This document shows, piece after piece, positions 1 through 8,567 of a stretch of 64,000 nt of DNA. How positions within the stretch are numbered: position 1 is the stretch's first letter; every line of letters starts with the position of its first letter. The notes below the pieces were generated by a model that had not been told where the DNA came from, did not search any database, and saw only the letters and a list, made by a program, of their open reading frames with translations. Made by a program: the position numbers and the translations under genes. Origin of the DNA: Flavobacterium profundi (GTDB lineage Bacteria; Bacteroidota; Bacteroidia; Flavobacteriales; Flavobacteriaceae); contig NZ_VDCZ01000004.1 in the NCBI RefSeq assembly GCF_006491645.1, positions 186,001 through 250,000 on the forward strand, read 5' to 3'.

Positions 1-1861
1 TCGTAAAATGATCTTCAAAAAAGTAGAATCCTTGTAATGTATCTGCTTGTTTAATATAAGGAGAACGTAAAATTCTATCCCATGACCATTTTTGGTTGAT
101 GGGACGTTCTGATTTGTCTAAATCAGCAACTTTAACCAATTCTTTGTCTAAGAAACCGTCTTGCTGTAAAAATACGCCATATTCTTCAGAATAAGGGAAA
201 TACATGTTTTCAGAAACTTTTTTCCATGAGATTAATTCGTTATCATTTAAATTTACTTTAGACATGATGCGTTGATAATCTTTGGAATATTCTGATTGTA
301 CTTTTTGAATTTGGTCAAAAGCATAATCAATACACCATTTGGCAATATAGTTGGTATACCAATTATTATTTACATTGTTTTCATATTCGTTTGGACCCGT
401 AACCCCTAAAATAACATATTTATTTTTATGTTTTGAAAAGGTGGCTCTTTGGAACCAGAAACGAGCAATTCCAATTAATACTTCTAAACCTTTTTCAGGA
501 ATATAAGAATAATCTCCAGTGTAACGATAGTAATTGAAAATGGCAAATGCAATAGCTCCATTACGATGAATTTCTTCATGTGTAATTTCCCATTCGTTAT
601 GACATTCTTCTCCATTCATAGTAACCATTGGGTATAAAGCAGCACCATTTTTAAAACCTAAGTTGTACTGTGCGTTTTCAATGGCTTTATCCAGTTGATT
701 GTAGCGGTATTCTAACAAACTTCTGGCAACATTTTGATTTTTGGTTGCCATATAAAAAGGGATACAATAGGCTTCGGTGTCCCAATAGGTTGAACCTCCA
801 TATTTTTCACCTGTAAATCCTTTCGGACCTATATTTAATCGAGAATCTTTACCTAAATAGGTTTGATTCAATTGAAAAATGTTAAATCGAATGCCTTGTT
901 GCGCTTTAACATCACCATCTATAGTAATGTCGCTCATTTCCCAAATCTTTGCCCAAGCTTGTTTTTGTTTTTCCAAAAGCCCGCTAAAACCATAAGTTTG
1001 TGCTTCTTGTAGTACTTTTTTTGCAGCAACAATTAAGTTTTCTTCAGCATGATTGGTAGAAACGGTGTAGCCTCCAAATTTTTGTAAAGCAACAGTTTGT
1101 CCTTTGGTTGCAGCTATTTCGTAAGAAAAAGAGATTTTTGAAGCTTCTTTTTTAATTTCAACAGGAAGCACATCAGCGGTGTGATTGTTTACCAAAACAT
1201 TATTTTGCATGAAAGTAGCTACCACAAAATTTGTTTTTAAAGTACGAGCTACTATAAAAGCTTTGTTTTCATCACTTTTAACCGTTAAAGTTTCCCAAAA
1301 TTTTTCTTCCCAATTGGTGTCTTCGTTTTCAATACCCGAATCAAGATATGGGACAAATACTACTTTGGCATCTGTGTTTATAGGAGTTATTTCATATTTA
1401 ATAGCACCTACTTCGTCTATGTCTAATGAAAGAAATCGGGTTACATTTACTTGAATTTGCGTTTCGTTCTGAAGTACAACTTCGAAAGTACGGTTATACC
1501 AACCTTCTTTCATGTTTAATTCTCTTCTAAAGTTTTTGATTTCTTTACAAGTTGCTAAATCTACTACTTCTCCATTAACTTCAACATGAATTCCAATCCA
1601 ATTTGGAGCATTCAAGACTTTTGCGAAATATTTTGGATATCCGTTTTTCCACCAGCCCACTTTTGTTTTGTCTGGATAATATACTCCAGCTATGTAGCTA
1701 CCCTGAAAAGTGCTTCCAGAATAATTTTCTTCAAAATTAGCTCTTTGCCCCATGGCACCGTTTCCAATGCTAAATAGACTTTCTGAGGATTTTACACTTG
1801 CCGCATTAAATCCTTCTTCTATAATTGACCAATTATTTGGTATAATATAATCCTGATTCAT
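1..1861 (-). CDS. GH65 maltose phosphorylase, partial (C-terminus beyond left edge)
   Basis: Phosphorolysis of maltose to beta-glucose-1-phosphate and glucose in the cytoplasm. The reading frame starts with ATG at 1861 (protein begins MNQDYIIPNNW) and stays open to the window edge, giving about 620 residues of a family usually near 750-770. Visible GH65 signatures are the N-terminal PDKTKVGWWKNGYP stretch, YWDTEAYCIPFYMAT around residue 360, and CHNEWEITHEEIHRNG about 50 residues later, which by family comparison carries the general-acid Glu. No signal peptide is seen. It starts 1 nt after the beta-phosphoglucomutase stop codon, so it is the third gene of the operon. That partner enzyme uses exactly the product of maltose phosphorylase, which favours this over trehalose or kojibiose phosphorylase; the substrate remains inferred. 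Confidence 0.93.
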   Translation of the reverse strand, partial: MNQDYIIPNNWSIIEEGFNAASVKSSESLFSIGNGAMGQRANFEENYSGSTFQGSYIAGVYYPDKTKVGWWKNGYPKYFAKVLNAPNWIGIHVEVNGEVVDLATCKEIKNFRRELNMKEGWYNRTFEVVLQNETQIQVNVTRFLSLDIDEVGAIKYEITPINTDAKVVFVPYLDSGIENEDTNWEEKFWETLTVKSDENKAFIVARTLKTNFVVATFMQNNVLVNNHTADVLPVEIKKEASKISFSYEIAATKGQTVALQKFGGYTVSTNHAEENLIVAAKKVLQEAQTYGFSGLLEKQKQAWAKIWEMSDITIDGDVKAQQGIRFNIFQLNQTYLGKDSRLNIGPKGFTGEKYGGSTYWDTEAYCIPFYMATKNQNVARSLLEYRYNQLDKAIENAQYNLGFKNGAALYPMVTMNGEECHNEWEITHEEIHRNGAIAFAIFNYYRYTGDYSYIPEKGLEVLIGIARFWFQRATFSKHKNKYVILGVTGPNEYENNVNNNWYTNYIAKWCIDYAFDQIQKVQSEYSKDYQRIMSKVNLNDNELISWKKVSENMYFPYSEEYGVFLQQDGFLDKELVKVADLDKSERPINQKWSWDRILRSPYIKQADTLQGFYFFEDHFT

Positions 1862-1862
1862 T

Positions 1863-2519
1863 TTATTTTTTCAATAAATTGTCTAAAAAAGTTGTGTCGA
1901 TAAAAGTAAAGTTGGGGAAAATAAATTTCGCCTCATGCAAAACCTCTTTTTCGCCTATTCCAATACTCGTCATTTGAGCAATATTTGCCGCTTGAATTCC
2001 TGCAACCGAATCTTCAAAAACAATACAATTTGTAGGTGATGCATTCATTTTTTTTGCCCCTTGAAGGAAAACTTCGGGATCGGGTTTTGCATTGGTAACA
2101 TCATTGCCATCTACTATAACATCAAAATAGTGTATGATTCCCGTTTTTTCTAAAATTGGTCTTGCATTTTTACTAGCACTACCTAAAACAATATTTTGTT
2201 GATATTCTTTAAGGTAATTTAATACAGAAGATACTCCAGGTAATATTTCGCTTTCATCTAATTCATCGATGTAAGAAAGATACTCTGTGTTTTTTTGTAT
2301 AAGCCATTTGTTTTTATCTTCTTGTGAAGCAGTAATGTTTCCCAATTCTAATATAATATCTAAAGAACGAACTCTACTAACTCCTTTTAACTGTTCATTA
2401 TGTTCTGGTGTAAAATTTATTCCTAATTGAGAAGCCAATCGTTGCCATGCTAAAAAATGATATTTAGCAGTGTCAACAATTACGCCATCTAAATCAAATA
2501 TGAAAGTTTTATTGTTCAT
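1863..2519 (-). CDS. pgmB: beta-phosphoglucomutase (HAD superfamily)
   Basis: Converts beta-glucose-1-phosphate to glucose-6-phosphate, linking maltose phosphorolysis to glycolysis. The 218-residue protein has HAD motif I FDLDGVIVDT (residues 8-17, nucleophile Asp and general acid/base Asp), a cap region with the KGVSRVRSL segment typical of beta-PGMs, motif II GSAS near residue 113, and motif III/IV KPDPEVFL with VFEDSVAGIQAA. It overlaps the upstream transporter gene by 11 nt and is followed after 1 nt by the GH65 phosphorylase, so the three are probably translationally coupled. Length is normal for the family. Confidence 0.95.
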   Translation of the reverse strand: MNNKTFIFDLDGVIVDTAKYHFLAWQRLASQLGINFTPEHNEQLKGVSRVRSLDIILELGNITASQEDKNKWLIQKNTEYLSYIDELDESEILPGVSSVLNYLKEYQQNIVLGSASKNARPILEKTGIIHYFDVIVDGNDVTNAKPDPEVFLQGAKKMNASPTNCIVFEDSVAGIQAANIAQMTSIGIGEKEVLHEAKFIFPNFTFIDTTFLDNLLKK

Positions 2520-4035
2520 TAATATTTAATTTTCTTTTTGTTTTTACTGTTAATGTTAAAAGGCCTGCAAAAATCATAGAAAATCCTCCTATAATTAGCG
2601 CATAAATAGGTTGGTCATCAAAAAAAGTATTGACTAAAAACCCTAGAATTGTTCCAGCTACAATTTGAGGTATCACAATGAAGAAATTGAAAACACCCAT
2701 ATAATATCCCATTTTGTTTGCTGGTAAAGCTCCAGATAACATAGCATAAGGAATAGAGAGAATACTAGCCCATGCAATTCCTACACCAACCATAGCTAAC
2801 AATAATCCTGTTTTATCCGATAAGAAATAAATAGAAATAAGTCCTAAACCACCTGCAACTAACGCTAACATATGAGTGAATTTATTGCTGGTTCTTTTTG
2901 CAATAACAGGCAATAAAAATGCTACTGCTGCCGCAACTCCATTATAAACTGTAAACATAACACTAACCCAATCTGCAGCGTCATTATATACTTTTGAAGT
3001 GGTATCAAAAGAGTTGAATACGTGACCCGTAACAGATTTAGTTGTGTATATCCACATCGCAAATAAGGCAAACCAAGAAAAGAATTGGACCCAAGCTAAT
3101 TGTTTCATGGTTTTTGGCATATTTAATAAATCGGTAACGATTACTGTAAAACCATTTCTTACTTGAGCTTTACGCAATTGTGAAACAATGATAAATAATA
3201 ATCCAGTTACGAATAAACCAATAGCCAATATATATAATTCCTTATGCGAATTGTTTATTCTATTGATATAATACACATACGATAAGGCTATTAGTCCAAT
3301 GATGGTCAATAGAATTCCATAATTCCATTGTTTTTTGAATGGGACTAAAGATTGGCTGTTTTCAATTTTATTAAGATTAGGTTCTTTGTTTTTTTCAAAC
3401 TTTTCTAACTCTTCTGGTGTGTATTCTTTTGAATTGAATACAGTCCATAACACAGCTAATAGAAAAACAATTCCTCCAATGTAGAAAGACCATTTTACGG
3501 ATGGAGCTATAATTCCTTTTGGAGCAGTATTTGGCATGTTGAACCAATTGGTAAAAATGTAAGGTAAGGCTGAGCCTACAACTGCACCAGCTCCAATAAA
3601 GAAACTCTGCATGGAGAAACCTAATGTTCTTTGTTTTTCAGGTAAATTATCTCCAACAAAAGCTCGAAAAGGTTCCATGGAAATGTTTATGGAAGAATCC
3701 ATTATCCATAAGGTACCTATGGCTACCCATAAAGTTGGGGAATTGGGCATGATGCATAGTGCGATTGAAGATAAAATGGCACCTGCTAAAAAATAGGGTC
3801 TTCTTCTTCCAAGCTTTGTCCAAGTTCGGTCAGAAAAATAGCCTACGATAGGTTGTACAATTAATCCAGTTAAAGGAGCGGCTAACCAATATAGGCCAAT
3901 TTTATCCACTTCAGCACCAAGGGTGTCGAAAATTCTAGAAGTATTTGCATTTTGCAAGGCAAAACCAAACTGTATTCCTAAAAAACCGAAACTCATGTTC
4001 CAAATTTCCCAGAAACCTAATTTACGCTTTTCCAT
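2509..4035 (-). CDS. MFS maltose/maltodextrin transporter (GPH/SLC45-like)
   Basis: Inner-membrane sugar transporter, presumably proton symport of maltose or short maltodextrins. The 508 residues contain about 12 hydrophobic segments. The early part reads GLYWLAAPLTGLIVQPIVGY followed by SDRTWTKLGRRRPYFL, the charged loop 2-3 signature (D-R-x(3)-GRRRP) characteristic of the GPH/SUC-type branch of the major facilitator superfamily. It is the first gene of a leftward operon with pgmB and the GH65 phosphorylase, which is the main argument for maltose as substrate. The start ATG at 4035 lies at the edge of an inverted repeat in the leader (see regulatory entries). Confidence 0.9.
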   Translation of the reverse strand: MEKRKLGFWEIWNMSFGFLGIQFGFALQNANTSRIFDTLGAEVDKIGLYWLAAPLTGLIVQPIVGYFSDRTWTKLGRRRPYFLAGAILSSIALCIMPNSPTLWVAIGTLWIMDSSINISMEPFRAFVGDNLPEKQRTLGFSMQSFFIGAGAVVGSALPYIFTNWFNMPNTAPKGIIAPSVKWSFYIGGIVFLLAVLWTVFNSKEYTPEELEKFEKNKEPNLNKIENSQSLVPFKKQWNYGILLTIIGLIALSYVYYINRINNSHKELYILAIGLFVTGLLFIIVSQLRKAQVRNGFTVIVTDLLNMPKTMKQLAWVQFFSWFALFAMWIYTTKSVTGHVFNSFDTTSKVYNDAADWVSVMFTVYNGVAAAVAFLLPVIAKRTSNKFTHMLALVAGGLGLISIYFLSDKTGLLLAMVGVGIAWASILSIPYAMLSGALPANKMGYYMGVFNFFIVIPQIVAGTILGFLVNTFFDDQPIYALIIGGFSMIFAGLLTLTVKTKRKLNINEQ

Positions 4036-4079
4036 TATCGTAACGTTTTATTATTTTACGATAAGCGTGATTGCTTATC
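4035..4079 (-). promoter_or_regulatory. Leader of the maltose transporter operon with two mutually exclusive hairpins
   Basis: Two inverted repeats share one arm. TTATCGTAA (4035-4043) pairs perfectly with TTACGATAA (4056-4064) over a 12-nt loop and includes the first base of the start codon. GATAAGC (4060-4066) pairs with GCTTATC (4073-4079) over a 6-nt loop. Both use 4060-4064, so in RNA only one can form at a time. The loop of the first also holds AACGTTTT, the core of the LacI-type palindrome found upstream of susC. It may be an RNA attenuation-type element or a protein-binding site; the sequence alone does not decide. Confidence 0.5.
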
Positions 4080-4123
4080 AAAACTTAGTATTGTAGAAGT
4101 GTATTATAAGCTTTGATTGAGTA

Positions 4124-4131
4124 CAAATATA
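4124..4131 (-). promoter_or_regulatory. Putative -7 box (TATATTTG) for the transporter-pgmB-GH65 operon
   Basis: On the minus strand this reads TATATTTG, a full match to the Bacteroidota -7 consensus TAnnTTTG, 88 nt upstream of the transporter start. A clear -33 TTTG/TTG was not found at the usual distance. If used, the transcript would contain both leader hairpins. Confidence 0.4.
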
Positions 4132-4235
4132 TATTTTATTTTATTCTAAAAATCTTTTTTAACTACTTTTTTTTGGAGGAAAAAGTGTTTTTTGTGTTTT
4201 TAACTATTTGTTTTTCAGTTTATTATATTAAACTA

Positions 4236-5258
4236 TCACGTTTGCGTAGATTCTCTAGAAATTAAGTTGGTTTCAATAACTTCTGTGCGATATCTTTCCT
4301 CTTCTTCATCTTCTGCTTCTAGTCTTTCAATTAACATTTCAGCAGCTTTTCTTCCCATTTTAACACCATTTTGACTTACAGTAGTAATTGTGGGTGTTGA
4401 AAATTTTGAGATAATTCCATCTGTGAATGCAATAACCGATAGTTCTTCCGGAATTTTTATTCCTTTTTTCAAAGCTTCTTTAATAGCAACTACTGCAAAA
4501 AGTTCGTTCACAGCAAATACACTATCTATTTTTTGTTCCGCAATTAATTTTTCAATTACATCCGAACAATTATCTATATCTTCAATTTTTAAAATGATGT
4601 TTTCATCTATTGGTAAATTATGATCTTTTAAAGCTTTTATGTAACCTTCAGTTCTCAATTTTCCTACACTTACATAGTCAACAGTAGTTATTAAAGCAAT
4701 CTTTTTGCGTCCTTCTTCAATTAAAAAATTGACAGCTTGGTAAGCGGCCAATAAATCATCAATAATTACTTTATCAGCAAGAATTTCATTGGCTACTCTA
4801 TCAAACATAACAATTGGCATTCCTTGGTTAATGACCTCTTGTAAATGATGGAAATCTTTTTTTTGCTGCGTTTCTTTGGATAAGGACATAATGAAACCAT
4901 CAGTGCTTCCATTGGCAAGCATTTCAAGGTTAATTACTTCTTTGTCGAATGACTCATCCGATAAACACACTATTACATTATAACCTTGTTCATTTGCGAC
5001 TTGTTCAATTCCACTAATAACTGTAGCAAAAAAATGATGTACAATTTCAGGAATGATAATACCTATAGTCTTCGTTTTTTTATTTTTTAAACTTAAGGCA
5101 ATGTTGTTGGGTTTGTAGTTATATAGTTTTGCAAATGCTTGTACTTTTAAACGAGTATCTTCACTAATTTCTGGACTGTTTTTTAAGGATTTGGATACAG
5201 TTGAAATAGATACATCTAACTCTTTGGCAATTTGTTTTAAAGTTACTTTTCTTTTCAT
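4236..5258 (-). CDS. LacI/GalR-family transcriptional regulator of the maltodextrin locus
   Basis: The 340-residue protein has an N-terminal helix-turn-helix KRKVTLKQIAKELDVSISTV (residues 2-21) followed by a hinge helix region YNYKPNNIALSLK, then a periplasmic-binding-protein-like effector domain starting TKTIGIIIPEI near residue 63 and running to the C-terminus. This is the standard LacI layout and length. It is divergent from susC and faces away from it across a 227-bp spacer containing a perfect LacI-type palindrome, and it precedes the leftward maltose operon. It most likely controls both directions in response to a maltodextrin or its derivative; the effector is not deducible. Confidence 0.95.
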   Translation of the reverse strand: MKRKVTLKQIAKELDVSISTVSKSLKNSPEISEDTRLKVQAFAKLYNYKPNNIALSLKNKKTKTIGIIIPEIVHHFFATVISGIEQVANEQGYNVIVCLSDESFDKEVINLEMLANGSTDGFIMSLSKETQQKKDFHHLQEVINQGMPIVMFDRVANEILADKVIIDDLLAAYQAVNFLIEEGRKKIALITTVDYVSVGKLRTEGYIKALKDHNLPIDENIILKIEDIDNCSDVIEKLIAEQKIDSVFAVNELFAVVAIKEALKKGIKIPEELSVIAFTDGIISKFSTPTITTVSQNGVKMGRKAAEMLIERLEAEDEEEERYRTEVIETNLISRESTQT

Positions 5259-5361
5259 TGCATTTTTTGTAAATTTAATATTTTCAATAAAAGTACTTTT
5301 ATTTTTCTTAGTATCGTAATTTTAATGTAAAAAATGCTAGGATTTAACAAAGTTTTCAACA

Positions 5362-5375
5362 CGAAAACGTTTTCG
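5362..5375. promoter_or_regulatory. LacI-family operator palindrome
   Basis: CGAAAACGTTTTCG is a perfect 14-bp palindrome with the central CG typical of LacI/GalR-family operators. It lies 111 nt upstream of susC and 104 nt upstream of the LacI gene start, in their shared divergent spacer. No second perfect copy was noticed in the window. Confidence 0.8.
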
Positions 5376-5485
5376 GTTAGCCTTTATCGCTCACTGATTT
5401 TTTTTAAAGCTTTTTTTACATAAATTTAACATTAGAAGTGAATTATAAGCGAATATAATTAAAGATTTAACCCTAAACAAATTGT

Positions 5486-8400
5486 ATGAAAACATTACAA
5501 AAAAAGCTATTATTTTTCATGCTGGTAGTATTACCAATGGGGATGTTTGCACAAAACATTTTAAAAGGAAGAGTGTTAGACAGTGCCACTCAATCTCCAT
5601 TGCCTAGTGTGAATATAGCAGTAGTTAATAGTACGTCAGGAACTGCCACAGATTTTGACGGAAATTTTACACTTTCTAATTTATCTAATGGAGATCAAAT
5701 TGTTTTCTCTTATGTAGGATTTGTAAAGCAAACGTTCACTTATAAAGGTGAAAAAGAAATTACTATATTAATGATTGAAGACGCCAATCAGTTAGAAGGT
5801 GTAGTAGTTATTGGTTATGGATCTGTTAAAAAAGAAGACGCTACAGGATCTTTAGTTTCTGTAACTACAAAAGATTTTAATAAAGGAGCAATTGTTTCTG
5901 CGGATCAATTATTAACTGGAAAAGTAGCGGGTCTTAGAATCACTTCAAATGGTGGTCAACCTGATTCAGCTCCAAATATTAGAATTAGAGGAGGTTCTTC
6001 TTTAAGTGCTAACAGTAGTCCTTTAATTGTTATTGATGGTATACCGTTAGATAACACAACGCAAGCTGGAGTTAGTAATCCATTGTCTTTTATTAATCCA
6101 AATGATATTGAAAGTTTTACAGTTCTAAAAGATGCATCTGCTTCTGCTATTTATGGATCTAGAGCTTCTAATGGTGTTATTATTATAACAACCAAAAAAG
6201 GAACTTCTGGTCAAGCACAATATAATTATTCTGCAAATGTATCCGTTGGTAAAGTTGGTAAGAAAATTGATGTGATGAATGGGAAAGAGTTTACTCAATT
6301 TATTGAACAGTATCATCCAACTTATACTAATTATTTAGGTATAGATGATCCAAATTCAACTTTGGTTGATGATCCATCAACACCTGGAGTAATTGAAGGT
6401 AGAATTTTATATGATACTGATTGGCAAGACGAAATTTACAGAACTGCTATTTCAACGGATCATAATTTTAGTGCTAAAACGAATTTATATAAAGTATTAC
6501 CCATGAGAGCTTCTTTAGGTTATACTAAAAACGAAGGTTTAGTTAAAACAAATGATTATGAGAGATATAATTATTCATTGAAATTAACACCAAAACTTTT
6601 TACAGATCATTTAAAAATCGACGCCAATGCAAGATTGATAAATGTTGTGAAAAATTCAATCGATGAAGGTGGTGCTTTAGGAGGTGCTATTAAAATGGAT
6701 CCTACTAAACCATTATATGATTACTCCGCTTCTAATAGATTTGGAGGTTATTATCAAGATTTGGTTACAAATTCTAATAATATAAGTGGTCAATATAATC
6801 CATTAGCTTTATTAGAGCAAAGAAATAGACCCGAAAGAGTACTTCGATTTTTAGGTAACATTGAAATGGATTATAAAATGCATTTTTTACCTGAATTAAG
6901 AGCAGTATTGAATTTAGGTATTGATGCTTCTAAAGCTAGAATTCGTGAAACATTTAACAATAATGCTATAGCTACTTATAGGGTAATCAATAATGATACA
7001 GATTATGTCTTTAATCCTGGACTAAATTATTTAGAAAATCAAAAAATGACAAATGTAACCATGGATTCTTATTTAGCGTATGCTAAATCTTTTGATGGAT
7101 TTGTAAATAAATTTGATATTCAAGGAGGTTATTCGTATCAAAACTTTAAGAATGACGGAAACAAAGAAATTTACAGGTATAATATAGACACGGGAATTAG
7201 AGAGGTGCAGCCAAATGTAAACAATCCAAACAATAGATATTATAATGTATTGAATTTACAATCCTTTTTTGGTAGAGCGAATATAGACTTAGCAAATAAA
7301 TATTTAGTTACCTTAACTTTTAGAGCAGACGGTTCTTCTTTGTTTAGAGAAGATAAAAGATGGGGTTATTTTCCATCAGCAGCAGTAGCTTGGAAATTAA
7401 AAGAAGAAAGCTTTCTTTCAAATGTTGCCTTTGTGAATGATGCAAAAGTAAGAATTGGAGTAGGTAAAACAGGACAACAAGATATCACAGGAACTGTAGG
7501 GTTTTATCCATCTACACCTTTGTTTAGCGTTGGGAGCAATAGTAGTCAATATTTATATGGTTCTAACCTATATTCTGCTTTAGCATTTAATGAAGATTTA
7601 ACTTGGGAAAAAACAACTACCTATAACTTAGGTATTGATTTTGATTTCTTTAAGAACAACTTTTTATCAGGAAGTTTTGATATTTATAAGAAAGAAACAA
7701 ATGATTTATTAGCAAGAGTACCATTACCTCCAGGACAAGGACTAACAGATACTTTTGTTAAAAACGTTGGTAGTACAGAAGGTAAAGGTTTTGAGCTAAG
7801 TTTGAATGTGAAACCAGTACAAACAGAAGATTATAAATTAGAAGTTTACACTAATGTAGCTTATAGTTATGTAAAAGTAACCGATTTAAAAGATGTTGAT
7901 AAAGTGCAAGCTGGAGGTAATTTGCCAACAGGTACTGGAGTTAATATTGCGGATCATGTAGTAGGCTTACAACCGTATTCATTTTGGGTATTTGAGCAAT
8001 TGTATGATGCAGATGGGAATGTTATTCCTGGTGCTTTTGTAGACAGAAATGGAGATAATGTAATAACCAACGACGATAGATATTATAAGGCAGTAAGACC
8101 AAATTGGACTTTTGGTTTTGGATTTGCATTTAATTATAAAAATTGGGATTTAAGTTCTAGTTTTAGAGGGCAATTTGGGGGACAAGTTTATAATTCAAGA
8201 ATTTTAACTTCAGGTTGGGTTGATAGTGCAATTCCAGTGAACAACAATAGCTTGTCAAATGTTTTAAATTTTTATGGAGGGGAGTCTGATTTAGCTTTCC
8301 AAAACTTTAATGGAAATGCCACTTTTTCAGATTATTTCTTAGAAGATGCCACTTTTTTAAGATGTGAGAATATCATTTTAGGATATAAATTCAACAAATT

Positions 8401-8557
8401 AATAAAAACTTCTTCTCTAAGACTGTATGGTGCTCTGAATAATCCTTTTTTAATAACAAAGTATGGAGGTCAAGATCCTGAAAATTTTGGAGCAATTGAT
8501 ACGAATTTTTACCCAAGACCAACTTCTTACACGTTTGGATTAAGTTTAGATTTTTAA
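5486..8557 (+). CDS. SusC/RagA-family TonB-dependent outer-membrane receptor
   Basis: Outer-membrane channel that imports maltodextrins using TonB energy, in complex with the SusD-like lipoprotein encoded next. The 1023-residue protein has a signal peptide ending near FAQ (residues 21-23), a carboxypeptidase-like regulatory domain (about 25-110, GRVLDSATQSPLPSVNIAV), and a plug domain (about 115-230) with the SusC-type motifs IRIRGGSSL and LKDASASAIYGSRASNGVI. The rest is a beta-barrel ending in a terminal aromatic (SLDF). The length is normal. It is the first gene of a rightward operon and lies next to a LacI-type operator. The substrate is inferred from the amylase and maltose phosphorylase neighbours. 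Confidence 0.97.
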   Translation: MKTLQKKLLFFMLVVLPMGMFAQNILKGRVLDSATQSPLPSVNIAVVNSTSGTATDFDGNFTLSNLSNGDQIVFSYVGFVKQTFTYKGEKEITILMIEDANQLEGVVVIGYGSVKKEDATGSLVSVTTKDFNKGAIVSADQLLTGKVAGLRITSNGGQPDSAPNIRIRGGSSLSANSSPLIVIDGIPLDNTTQAGVSNPLSFINPNDIESFTVLKDASASAIYGSRASNGVIIITTKKGTSGQAQYNYSANVSVGKVGKKIDVMNGKEFTQFIEQYHPTYTNYLGIDDPNSTLVDDPSTPGVIEGRILYDTDWQDEIYRTAISTDHNFSAKTNLYKVLPMRASLGYTKNEGLVKTNDYERYNYSLKLTPKLFTDHLKIDANARLINVVKNSIDEGGALGGAIKMDPTKPLYDYSASNRFGGYYQDLVTNSNNISGQYNPLALLEQRNRPERVLRFLGNIEMDYKMHFLPELRAVLNLGIDASKARIRETFNNNAIATYRVINNDTDYVFNPGLNYLENQKMTNVTMDSYLAYAKSFDGFVNKFDIQGGYSYQNFKNDGNKEIYRYNIDTGIREVQPNVNNPNNRYYNVLNLQSFFGRANIDLANKYLVTLTFRADGSSLFREDKRWGYFPSAAVAWKLKEESFLSNVAFVNDAKVRIGVGKTGQQDITGTVGFYPSTPLFSVGSNSSQYLYGSNLYSALAFNEDLTWEKTTTYNLGIDFDFFKNNFLSGSFDIYKKETNDLLARVPLPPGQGLTDTFVKNVGSTEGKGFELSLNVKPVQTEDYKLEVYTNVAYSYVKVTDLKDVDKVQAGGNLPTGTGVNIADHVVGLQPYSFWVFEQLYDADGNVIPGAFVDRNGDNVITNDDRYYKAVRPNWTFGFGFAFNYKNWDLSSSFRGQFGGQVYNSRILTSGWVDSAIPVNNNSLSNVLNFYGGESDLAFQNFNGNATFSDYFLEDATFLRCENIILGYKFNKLIKTSSLRLYGALNNPFLITKYGGQDPENFGAIDTNFYPRPTSYTFGLSLDF

Positions 8558-8567
8558 AAAAATAAAT

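Noticed and set aside
1185..1454. Small plus-strand coding frame
   Set aside because: It lies wholly antisense to the GH65 phosphorylase, whose motifs are unmistakable.
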